Position numbers and translations under genes: made by a program. The notes under the pieces were generated by a model. It was not told where the DNA came from, made no database searches, and saw only the letters and a program-made list of their open reading frames with translations. A DNA stretch of 6,878 bases from an uncultured Eubacteriales bacterium (lineage in GTDB: Bacteria; Bacillota; Clostridia; Lachnospirales; Anaerotignaceae): positions 1 through 6,878 of the forward strand of contig URLB01000109.1 of assembly GCA_900548595.1 (NCBI GenBank), written 5' to 3'. Below are positions 1 through 5,955 of this stretch, piece by piece (position 1 is the first letter of the stretch; the number at the start of each line of letters is the position of its first letter).

Positions 1-470
1 TGAGCACCGCCATTTAAAATATTCATCATAGGAAGTGGCAGTTTGTTTCCATTGACTCCCCCAAGGAAACGATACAGCGGGATCTGAAGTGCATTAGCTG
101 CTGCCCTTGCACTTGCAATGGATACAGCCAAAATAGCATTTGCGCCTAATTTGCCTTTATTATATGTTCCGTCTATTTCTAGTAATTTTTTGTCTACTGC
201 AACCTGATCAAGCACGTTCATGCCGATTATCTCTTCAGCTATTATATTATTTACGTTATCAACAGCGTCTTGAACGCCTTTTCCTAAGTATCTGTCGCCG
301 CCATCACGCATTTCTACAGCTTCAAATTGACCTGTAGAAGCTCCGCTTGGAACAGCAGCGCGACCTAAAAATTCGCCTTCTACAAGAACGTCAACTTCAA
401 CTGTCGGATTTCCTCTGGAATCAAGAATTTCTCTTGCGTATACGTCTAAAATTTCAATATAGCCTTTCAT
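1..470 (-). CDS. eno: Enolase (phosphopyruvate hydratase), N-terminal part, cut by window edge
   Basis: Enolase converts 2-phosphoglycerate to phosphoenolpyruvate, a Mg-dependent cytoplasmic glycolytic step. Only the first 156 complete codons are present; the C-terminal barrel, which carries most metal and catalytic residues, lies beyond the left edge. The translation starts MKGYIEILDVYAREILDSRG and carries the family's N-terminal hallmarks: DSRGNPTVEV near residues 17-26, the flexible substrate loop PSGAST at 41-46, GANAILAVS at 109-117, and LPLPMMNILNGGA at 144-156, just before the usual histidine. The ATG at 468-470 is supported by an AAGGAGGA ribosome binding site about 6 bases upstream that overlaps the gpmI stop codon. 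Spacing to gpmI is 12 bp with no terminator seen, so eno is most likely the last visible gene of the pgk-tpiA-gpmI-eno transcript. No frameshift is seen in the visible part. Confidence 0.97.
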   Translation of the reverse strand, partial: MKGYIEILDVYAREILDSRGNPTVEVDVLVEGEFLGRAAVPSGASTGQFEAVEMRDGGDRYLGKGVQDAVDNVNNIIAEEIIGMNVLDQVAVDKKLLEIDGTYNKGKLGANAILAVSIASARAAANALQIPLYRFLGGVNGNKLPLPMMNILNGGA

Positions 471-482
471 TTGTTTTCCTCC

Positions 483-2030
483 TTATATGTTATTTATAAG
501 TAAAGATTCACCGGTCATTTCTTTAGGTTTCGGTAAATCCATCATTTCAAGCAAAGTAGGTGAAATATCGCATAATTTGCCGTCTTTTAATCCTATGCCA
601 TCCGTATAATTAACTAAGATTAACGGGACAGGATTTGTAGTGTGAGCAGTCATAGGTTCACCAGTTTCATAGTCTATCATCTGATCACTGTTTCCGTGGT
701 CTGCGAATATTATCATCTGACCTCCGGCTTCAATAACCGAATCTACGGTTCTTCCTATACACTCATCTACGGCTTCCACGGCTTTTACGGCAGCATCCAT
801 AACACCTGTATGGCCGACCATATCAGAATTAGCAAAGTTTACAACTATAAGATCATATTTTTTAGATAATATATTTTCTGTAAGTACATCGCAAACTTCA
901 TAAGCGCTCATTTCAGGTTTTAAATCGTAAGTTGCAACCTTTGGAGAAGGTATAAGTATTCTGTCTTCTCCTTCATTTGGTTCTTCAACTCCTCCGTTAA
1001 AGAAAAAAGTAACATGAGCATATTTTTCGGTTTCTGCAGTTCGAAGCTGTTTTAACCCAAGTGATGATATATATTCTCCAAGAGTATTGTGAAGTAACTG
1101 AGGTTTGAACGCAATATGGACGTTGGGCAATGTATCATCATACCTAGTAAAACAAACGAAGAAAAATCTTTTGAGGATTTTTTCTCTTTCAAAACCATTG
1201 AAGTCAGAATCAACAATAGCCCTTGTAATTTGGCGTGCTCTGTCCGGACGTAAATTGAAGAAAATTATTGAATCGTTTTCTTCTAATTTTCCTGTGGGAA
1301 AACCGTTTTCATCTGTTATAACAGTCGGTATAATAAATTCGTCAGTAACACCTGCTGAATAGGAGGTTTCAGCACAGTTTACAGCATCTGATGCTTTGCT
1401 GCCCTTTCCTTCCAGAATTGCGCTGTATGCTTTTTGAATTCTGTCCCAGCGTTTGTCCCTGTCCATAGCATAATATCTGCCGGATACAGTGGCTATTTTT
1501 CCCAGACCGATGTTTCTGAGCTCTTCTTCTAATTCTGACAAGTATTCCTTTCCGGAAGTTGGAGGCGTATCTCTGCCATCCATAAAGGCATGTATAAATA
1601 CCTTTTTTAAACCATATTTTTTTGCCATTTTAACTATAGCATAAAGATGAGAATTGTGGCTGTGTACTCCACCGTCAGACAAAAGACCCATTATGTGAAG
1701 AGCGGAATTATTTTTTTTGCAGTTATCCATGGCTGCTGACAACTCAGGATTTTCAAAAAAATCTCCGTCATCTATAGCTTTGGTAATCCTTGTAAGTTCT
1801 TGATATACAATCCTGCCGGCGCCGATATTTAAATGACCGACTTCTGAGTTTCCCATCTGACCCTTAGGAAGGCCTACGTCGAGACCGCTTGCATATCCTT
1901 TTGAATGAGGATATCTTTCATATAAAAGATCCATAACTGGTGTTTTTGCCGTTTTTATTGCATTCCCTTCTGGGTTGTCATTCAGTCCATAACCGTCCAG
2001 TATCATTAAGACTGTAGGCTTTTTACTCAT
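483..2030 (-). CDS. gpmI: 2,3-bisphosphoglycerate-independent phosphoglycerate mutase
   Basis: GpmI interconverts 3- and 2-phosphoglycerate through a phosphoserine intermediate with two bound metal ions, usually Mn in Firmicutes. At 515 residues it is the normal length for this alkaline-phosphatase-superfamily enzyme. Visible signature residues are Asp12 in LDGYG; the nucleophile Ser62 in GNSEVGHLNIGAGR; His123; the substrate-binding DGRD at 151-154; Arg185 and Arg191 in SGRYYAMDRDKRWDR; Arg261 and Arg264 in NLRPDRARQ; Lys336 in AETEKYAHVTFFFNGG; Asp403 and His407 in NSDMVGHTG; Asp444 and His445 in FADHGNSD; and His463 in TAHTTNPVP. All expected metal ligands are therefore present. The ATG overlaps the tpiA stop codon as ATGA, with a GGGAG-type binding site inside the tpiA end, which suggests translational coupling. 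The Mn dependence and its pH sensitivity are family knowledge, not visible here. Confidence 0.98.
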   Translation of the reverse strand: MSKKPTVLMILDGYGLNDNPEGNAIKTAKTPVMDLLYERYPHSKGYASGLDVGLPKGQMGNSEVGHLNIGAGRIVYQELTRITKAIDDGDFFENPELSAAMDNCKKNNSALHIMGLLSDGGVHSHNSHLYAIVKMAKKYGLKKVFIHAFMDGRDTPPTSGKEYLSELEEELRNIGLGKIATVSGRYYAMDRDKRWDRIQKAYSAILEGKGSKASDAVNCAETSYSAGVTDEFIIPTVITDENGFPTGKLEENDSIIFFNLRPDRARQITRAIVDSDFNGFEREKILKRFFFVCFTRYDDTLPNVHIAFKPQLLHNTLGEYISSLGLKQLRTAETEKYAHVTFFFNGGVEEPNEGEDRILIPSPKVATYDLKPEMSAYEVCDVLTENILSKKYDLIVVNFANSDMVGHTGVMDAAVKAVEAVDECIGRTVDSVIEAGGQMIIFADHGNSDQMIDYETGEPMTAHTTNPVPLILVNYTDGIGLKDGKLCDISPTLLEMMDLPKPKEMTGESLLINNI

Positions 2031-2794
2031 TTTATTATTCTCCCTTCGGAGTTATAGTTTACTATGTCTTTAAACTCTTCTTTAAGAGATGCGCCTCCGA
2101 CGAGACCGCCGTCTATGTCGGGCATAGAAAAAAGTTCAGATGCATTTTTTCCGTTTACGCTTCCGCCATACTGAATTCTTATGTTTTCCGAAACAGTCGA
2201 ACCGTATATTTCGTCTATAACCTTTCTAATTTGAGAGCAAACCTCCTGAGCTTGGCTACTTGTTGCCGTCTTTCCCGTTCCTATTGCCCAAATTGGCTCG
2301 TATGCTATAATAACATTAACGGCATTTTCAGATGATATTCCGTAAAATGCTGATTTAATTTGTGTCCTTATAAAATCTATGGTTATGCCCTTTTCTCTTT
2401 GTCCAAGTGTCTCACCACAGCACAGAATAGGTATAAGATTATATTCTAAAGCTTTTTTGACCTTTTTGTTTATTATTTCATCTGTTTCGTTGAAGTATTG
2501 TCTTCTTTCGGAATGTCCGAGAATAACATATTTAACTCCTGCGTCAACAAGCATTGCAGGAGATATTTCTCCTGTATAGGCTCCGCTTTCCTCAAAATAC
2601 ATATTTTCAGCTCCAAGAGAAATATTTGTATTTTTTATTATATTACCGACCGGAATTATATCAATTGACGGAACGCAAAATACAACATCCGTATCTTTCG
2701 TATTTACTAAAGGAAGCAACATTTCAGCAAGCGCTTCAGCTTCGGATGGGGTTTTATTCATTTTCCAGTTTCCTGCAACAATTTTTTTTCTCAT
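2027..2794 (-). CDS. tpiA: Triose-phosphate isomerase
   Basis: TpiA interconverts dihydroxyacetone phosphate and glyceraldehyde 3-phosphate in the cytoplasm and acts as a dimeric TIM barrel. The 255-residue protein starts MRKKIVAGNWKMNKT, the standard family N-terminus. Catalytic residues are in their usual places: Asn9 and Lys11 in GNWKMN, the electrophile His94 in LGHSERR, and the base Glu166 in AYEPIWAIGTG, followed by the mobile loop. YGGSV at 209-213 and GGLVGGASL at 229-237 form the phosphate grip. The frame stays open upstream to an ATG at 2854, but that would put 20 non-family residues inside pgk; the start at 2794 has a GGAGGT site 6 bases before it. The gene follows pgk by 13 bp and overlaps gpmI by 4 bp. 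A run of eight A's falls in codons 2-5. Confidence 0.98.
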   Translation of the reverse strand: MRKKIVAGNWKMNKTPSEAEALAEMLLPLVNTKDTDVVFCVPSIDIIPVGNIIKNTNISLGAENMYFEESGAYTGEISPAMLVDAGVKYVILGHSERRQYFNETDEIINKKVKKALEYNLIPILCCGETLGQREKGITIDFIRTQIKSAFYGISSENAVNVIIAYEPIWAIGTGKTATSSQAQEVCSQIRKVIDEIYGSTVSENIRIQYGGSVNGKNASELFSMPDIDGGLVGGASLKEEFKDIVNYNSEGRIIK

Positions 2795-2800
2795 GCCGAT

Positions 2801-2806
2801 ACCTCC
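2801..2806 (-). promoter_or_regulatory. tpiA ribosome binding site (decides the start)
   Basis: The minus strand reads GGAGGT here, six bases before the ATG at 2794-2792. It lies just before the pgk stop codon's downstream edge, in the 13-bp gap between the genes. A consensus Shine-Dalgarno sequence at this distance, together with the family N-terminus that follows, favours the 2794 start over the in-frame ATG at 2854. Confidence 0.85.
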
Positions 2807-2807
2807 T

Positions 2808-4001
2808 TCATTTATCCTGAACAGCCGCAACGCCTGGCAGCTCCTTACCTTCAAGAAATTCTAAGGAAGCGCCGCCTCCTGTTGAAATATGACTCATTTT
2901 ATCGCCGTAACCGAGCTGATTAACAGCAGCCGCAGAATCACCGCCGCCGATTATTGTAGTTCCGTCTATTTCAGCTAATACTTGAGCAATTGATTCTGTT
3001 CCCTTTGCAAAATTAGAAAATTCAAATACTCCCATAGGACCGTTCCAAACAACTGTTTTAGCTTCTTTGAGTGCATCTGAGAAAAGTTTTCTTGTTTCAG
3101 GACCTATATCTACGCCCATCCAACCATCGGGTATGAGACCTGTAGGAACCGTATCGCTTTCAGCTTCGTTTTTAAACTCTTTAACAATAACTGTATCAAT
3201 GGGAAGAAGGAATTTAACGCCTTTTTCTTTTGCCTTTTCAATCATTTCTTTGGCATAGCCTACTTTATCTTCCTCTAACAGTGATTCACCAATGTTTCCA
3301 CCGAGAGCTTTGATAAATGTATAGGCCATTCCTCCGCCTATTATAAGAATATCAACTTTTTCAAGAAGATTATTGATTACATTTATTTTATCGCTTACTT
3401 TAGCTCCTCCCAGAACTGCCGCAAAAGGTCTTTCGGGATTGTTTACAGCATTACCGAGATATTCGATTTCTTTCTGCATAAGATATCCGACAGCAGATTC
3501 ATTTACAAATTTAGTTACACCGACAGTAGAACAATGCGCACGGTGAGAAGAACCAAATGCATCATTTACATAAATGTCTGCAAGAGAAGCGAGTTCCTGA
3601 CTGAAGTTATCTTCATTTTTTGTTTCTTCTTTTCTAAAACGAGTATTTTCGAGCAAAATAACATCTCCGTTATTCATTTCCGAAACAGCTTTTTTTGCAT
3701 TATCGCCGACTACAGTGTCATCTTTTGCAAACTTTACATTAACACCGAGTTTTTCCGACAGCCTTTCCGCAACCGGAGCGAGAGATAGCTCAGGTTTTGC
3801 TTCGCCCTTAGGTTTGCCCATATGAGAGCATAAAATTACTTTAGCTCCATCGCCTATAAGCTTTCTGATTGTAGGCAGTGATGCTGTTATCCTGTTTTCG
3901 TCTGTGATTATACCGTCTTTTACAGGTACGTTAAAATCGCATCTTACAAGAACCTTTTTTCCTTTAACATTGATATCGTCTACAGTTTTTTTATTGAGCA
4001 T
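2808..4001 (-). CDS. pgk: Phosphoglycerate kinase
   Basis: Pgk transfers the acyl phosphate of 1,3-bisphosphoglycerate to ADP, the first ATP-yielding step of glycolysis, in the cytoplasm. At 397 residues it is full length. N-terminal substrate-domain motifs are RCDFNVP at 20-26, Arg37 in ENRI, SHMGKPKG at 59-66 (Lys where many homologues have Arg), Arg121 in ENTRFRKEE, and NDAFGSSHRAHCST at 146-159 with Arg154. The C-terminal nucleotide domain shows LGGAKVSDK at 197-205 with Lys201, WNGPMGVFE at 319-327, GGGDSAAAV at 352-360, and STGGGASLEFLEGKELPG near the end. An AAGGAGGA site at 4008-4015 precedes the ATG. This is the first gene of the glycolytic cluster, preceded by a near-consensus promoter about 100 bases upstream rather than by gapA. 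Confidence 0.98.
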   Translation of the reverse strand: MLNKKTVDDINVKGKKVLVRCDFNVPVKDGIITDENRITASLPTIRKLIGDGAKVILCSHMGKPKGEAKPELSLAPVAERLSEKLGVNVKFAKDDTVVGDNAKKAVSEMNNGDVILLENTRFRKEETKNEDNFSQELASLADIYVNDAFGSSHRAHCSTVGVTKFVNESAVGYLMQKEIEYLGNAVNNPERPFAAVLGGAKVSDKINVINNLLEKVDILIIGGGMAYTFIKALGGNIGESLLEEDKVGYAKEMIEKAKEKGVKFLLPIDTVIVKEFKNEAESDTVPTGLIPDGWMGVDIGPETRKLFSDALKEAKTVVWNGPMGVFEFSNFAKGTESIAQVLAEIDGTTIIGGGDSAAAVNQLGYGDKMSHISTGGGASLEFLEGKELPGVAAVQDK

Positions 4002-4056
4002 TTTAGGTCCTCCTTTTGAGAATAGTTAATGCAGTTTATATAAATGATACCCAAAA

Positions 4057-4090
4057 TAATTCAAAATATGTTTTTTATAATTTTGAATTA
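4057..4090. repeat. Inverted repeat in the pgk leader (11-bp arms)
   Basis: TAATTCAAAAT at 4057-4067 is the perfect reverse complement of ATTTTGAATTA at 4080-4090, with a 12-base spacer. It begins within a few bases of the transcription start expected from the promoter at 4101-4129. It could be a 5'-end mRNA stem-loop or an operator just downstream of the start. The arms are AT-rich, so the RNA stem would be only moderately stable. No known operator consensus was recognised. Confidence 0.55.
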
Positions 4091-4100
4091 ACTGTTTTTA

Positions 4101-4129
4101 ATTATACTACCCTTGGTAAAATTTTTCAA
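4101..4129 (-). promoter_or_regulatory. Predicted sigma-A promoter of the pgk-tpiA-gpmI-eno operon
   Basis: On the minus strand, TTGAAA (4129-4124) is followed after exactly 17 bases by TATAAT (4106-4101). The -10 matches consensus fully and the -35 matches at five of six positions. The start would fall near 4094, leaving a leader of about 93 bases before the pgk ATG. Position, orientation and spacing all fit a strong housekeeping promoter for a highly expressed glycolytic operon. It has not been tested experimentally. Confidence 0.8.
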
Positions 4130-4142
4130 TGTATGGTATACT
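4113..4142 (+). promoter_or_regulatory. Predicted extended -10 promoter of the PHP-nfo-SDR operon
   Basis: On the plus strand, TTGGTA (4113-4118) is followed after 18 bases by TATACT (4137-4142), preceded by the extended -10 element TGG at 4134-4136. The start would fall near 4149, giving a leader of about 125 bases that includes both inverted repeats before the first gene. The core overlaps the opposing pgk promoter at 4113-4129. A weaker alternative, TTGAGG (4154-4159) with a 17-base spacer and TTTAAT (4177-4182), cannot be excluded. Confidence 0.55.
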
Positions 4143-4157
4143 AAATTAACTTATTGA

Positions 4158-4185
4158 GGTATTAATATACTTGTTTTTTAATACC
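4158..4185. repeat. Inverted repeat in the divergent control region (8-bp arms)
   Basis: GGTATTAA at 4158-4165 is the perfect reverse complement of TTAATACC at 4178-4185, with a 12-base spacer. It lies just after the predicted plus-strand start near 4149, and it also straddles the alternative plus-strand promoter at 4154-4182. Both placements suit a repressor operator, but no regulator family is identifiable from the sequence, and an 8-bp AT-rich repeat can occur by chance in DNA like this. Confidence 0.4.
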
Positions 4186-4195
4186 AAATAAAAAC

Positions 4196-4250
4196 GAATA
4201 GTTTTATGCCTCTGTTTACATTATTCCAAACTTGCGGCATGAAACTATTC
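4196..4250 (+). promoter_or_regulatory. Long leader hairpin, terminator/attenuator-like, before the PHP gene
   Basis: The left arm 4196-4210 (GAATAGTTTTATGCC) pairs with the right arm 4236-4250 (GGCATGAAACTATTC) over 15 bp, with one U-G wobble at 4205/4241. The 25-base loop can form a further 4-bp stem, GTTT 4214-4217 with AAAC 4228-4231. Downstream on the plus strand come ATTGA and then six T's (4256-4261), running directly into the GGAGG site of the PHP gene. On the minus strand the stem is followed by G, five T's, A and three T's, so it is terminator-like in both directions. It may be an attenuator or a leader RNA fold, or a terminator against antisense transcripts. The loop is long for a classic intrinsic terminator. 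Confidence 0.6.
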
Positions 4251-4273
4251 ATTGATTTTTTGGAGGAAAAGAT

Positions 4274-5080
4274 ATGATTTACGCAGACTATCATTTACAC
4301 ACAAATTTTTCGTCTGACAGCACAGCCGAAATGACAGCCATGATAGATAAGGCTGTAAATATAGGTTTAAAAGAAATAATGTTTACTGACCATATGGATA
4401 TTGACTTTCCTGATAAGTCAATGCCGTTTACACTGTTCTATCAGGATTATTCGGAAGCGATTAACTTATACAAAGTTTTATATATGAAACAAATAGACGT
4501 CCTTATTGGCGTTGAAATGGGATTGCAAAGACATATAGTGAGAGAAGCCAGAATGTTTACGGAGTATAATCCGTTTGATTTTGTAATAGGTTCCGTACAC
4601 GTTATAGATGGAATTGATGTTTCAAATCCGGAGTATTTTAAAGGAAAGACAAAAAAACAAGCATATTTAAAATATTTTGAGGAAGTGCTTGAGAATTTGA
4701 AAATTCATGATTGCTATAATGTTGTGGGACATTTAGACTATATAAGCAGATATGCTCCGTATGATGATAAAAGTGTTTACTATAATGAGTACATGGAAAT
4801 AATTGATGAAATACTTAAAGTTCTGGTAAAAAAGGATAAGGGACTTGATGTTAACACATCTGCATATCGTTATGGCGAAAACAGATGTTATCCTCAGTTT
4901 GAAATACTTAAAAGGTTTAATGAACTCGGAGGAAAAATAATCACTGTAGGTTCTGACGCACATAGTCCAGAGTATATAGCAGACCATTTTGAAGATGCTT
5001 ACAATATGATAAAGTCTGCCGGATTCAAATCAATAGCTACTTTCAGAAACAAAAATGTTAATTTTATTGATATAAAATAA
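4274..5080 (+). CDS. PHP-domain phosphoesterase, histidinol-phosphatase (HisJ/HisK) family
   Basis: The 268-residue protein is a single PHP domain of the type that hydrolyses L-histidinol phosphate, the penultimate step of histidine biosynthesis, in many Firmicutes. The full set of likely metal ligands is visible: His7 and His9 in DYHLHT, Asp15, His40 in FTDHMD, Glu81 in GVEMG, His109 in GSVHVID, His153 in VGHLDYISRY, and Asp228 and His230 in GSDAH. The GSVHVID and LDVNTSAYRYG (191-201) segments favour the HisJ family over PHP domains of DNA polymerases. The ATG has a GGAGG site at 4262-4266. It leads a plus-strand operon with nfo 11 bp downstream. No other his gene is nearby, so the physiological substrate is uncertain and another phosphomonoester is possible. 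There is no signal peptide, so it should be cytoplasmic. Confidence 0.88.
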   Translation: MIYADYHLHTNFSSDSTAEMTAMIDKAVNIGLKEIMFTDHMDIDFPDKSMPFTLFYQDYSEAINLYKVLYMKQIDVLIGVEMGLQRHIVREARMFTEYNPFDFVIGSVHVIDGIDVSNPEYFKGKTKKQAYLKYFEEVLENLKIHDCYNVVGHLDYISRYAPYDDKSVYYNEYMEIIDEILKVLVKKDKGLDVNTSAYRYGENRCYPQFEILKRFNELGGKIITVGSDAHSPEYIADHFEDAYNMIKSAGFKSIATFRNKNVNFIDIK

Positions 5081-5091
5081 AGGAGGATAAA

Positions 5092-5955
5092 ATGCTTATA
5101 GGATCGCATGTTTCAATATCTGGGGGACTTTTAGGGGCGGCAAAGGAGGCTTTTTCTTATAATGCTAATACTTTTATGGTATACACAGGCGCTCCGCAAA
5201 ATACAGTAAGAAAACCTCTTTCGGAGTTAAAAATACAGGAAGGCAGAGAGTATATGGATGAACATGGCATAAGCGATATTGTCGTACATGCCCCATATAT
5301 AATTAATCTTGCTTCTTATAAAGAAAATACGTTTACATTGGCAAAAGATTTTTTGGCAAAAGAAATTGACAGAGCCTATGCTTTCGGTTCAAGATATTTG
5401 GTTCTTCATCCCGGAGCATATACGGATAAATCAGCCGAATATGGGATAGAAAGAATAGCCGATGGAATAAACAGCGTTATAAGCAGTGGAATACCCGATA
5501 TCTATATTTGCCTGGAGACAATGGCAGGCAAAGGAACCGAGATAGGAAGAAAATTTGAAGAACTTAGGGCTATTATTGATAGAATAGATAAAAAAGAAAA
5601 TATGGGCGTATGCTTTGATACATGTCATACAAATGACAGTGGATATGATATAGTAAATAATTTTGATAAGGTTATTGATGAGTTTGACAATATAATAGGG
5701 CTTGACAGACTTAAAGTGTTTCATATAAACGGTTCTCTTAACCCTATCGGTGCCAAAAAAGACAGACATGCAAATATAGGGGCAGATGAAACAAATCCAA
5801 AAGGAATGGATTATATCGGCTTTGATGCTATTAATTATATAGTTCATCATGAAAAAACAGCAGGAAGACCGTTTATTTTGGAGACTCCTTGGATTAGTAA
5901 AACCGAAAACCTATACAAACAGGAAATAGCTCGCTTAAGGGGTGAAAGCATATGA
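5092..5955 (+). CDS. nfo: Endonuclease IV (deoxyribonuclease IV, AP endonuclease family 2)
   Basis: Nfo cleaves DNA 5' to abasic sites and removes blocked 3' ends in base excision repair, using a tri-zinc centre in a TIM barrel. At 287 residues it is the usual length. The expected zinc ligands are all visible: His66 in VHAPYIINLAS, His106 in LHPGAY, Glu142 in LETMAGKG, Asp176 and His179 in FDTCHT, His211 in FHINGS, Asp224 and His226 in KDRHANIG, and Glu264 in LETPW. Two departures from the common form are a Gly in HINGS (commonly HxNDS), and about eight extra residues between NIG (228-230) and IGF (242-244). An AGGAGG site at 5081-5086 precedes the ATG. The stop overlaps the next gene's ATG as ATGA, suggesting translational coupling within the operon. 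Confidence 0.95.
   Translation: MLIGSHVSISGGLLGAAKEAFSYNANTFMVYTGAPQNTVRKPLSELKIQEGREYMDEHGISDIVVHAPYIINLASYKENTFTLAKDFLAKEIDRAYAFGSRYLVLHPGAYTDKSAEYGIERIADGINSVISSGIPDIYICLETMAGKGTEIGRKFEELRAIIDRIDKKENMGVCFDTCHTNDSGYDIVNNFDKVIDEFDNIIGLDRLKVFHINGSLNPIGAKKDRHANIGADETNPKGMDYIGFDAINYIVHHEKTAGRPFILETPWISKTENLYKQEIARLRGESI

Noticed and set aside
140..337. Small plus-strand open frame opposite eno
   Set aside because: It is the antisense shadow of a clearly real enolase frame, with no ribosome binding site or recognisable protein features.
2782..2789. Run of eight A's in codons 2-5 of tpiA (and a similar run in gpmI near 1711-1718) as possible phase-variable tracts
   Set aside because: Lys-Lys-rich codons in AT-rich DNA produce such runs by chance, and phase variation of essential glycolytic enzymes is implausible.
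2795..2854. Upstream in-frame ATG giving a 275-residue TpiA
   Set aside because: The extra 20 residues have no family counterpart and would overlap pgk, while the start at 2794 has a consensus GGAGGT and the standard MRKKIVAGNWKMN terminus.
4213..4227. Possible catabolite-responsive (cre-like) site in TGTTTACATTATTCC
   Set aside because: It lacks the central CG and symmetric arms of the cre consensus, and it lies in the loop of the leader hairpin.
4196..4250. The 15-bp inverted repeat as termini of a miniature transposable element
   Set aside because: There is no target-site duplication in the flanks, the element would be only 55 bp, and no second copy is seen in the window.
5431..5850. 139-codon minus-strand open frame opposite nfo
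   Set aside because: It lies wholly antisense to an intact endonuclease IV; the Ile/Tyr/Cys-rich translation is what the complement of AT-rich codons gives.
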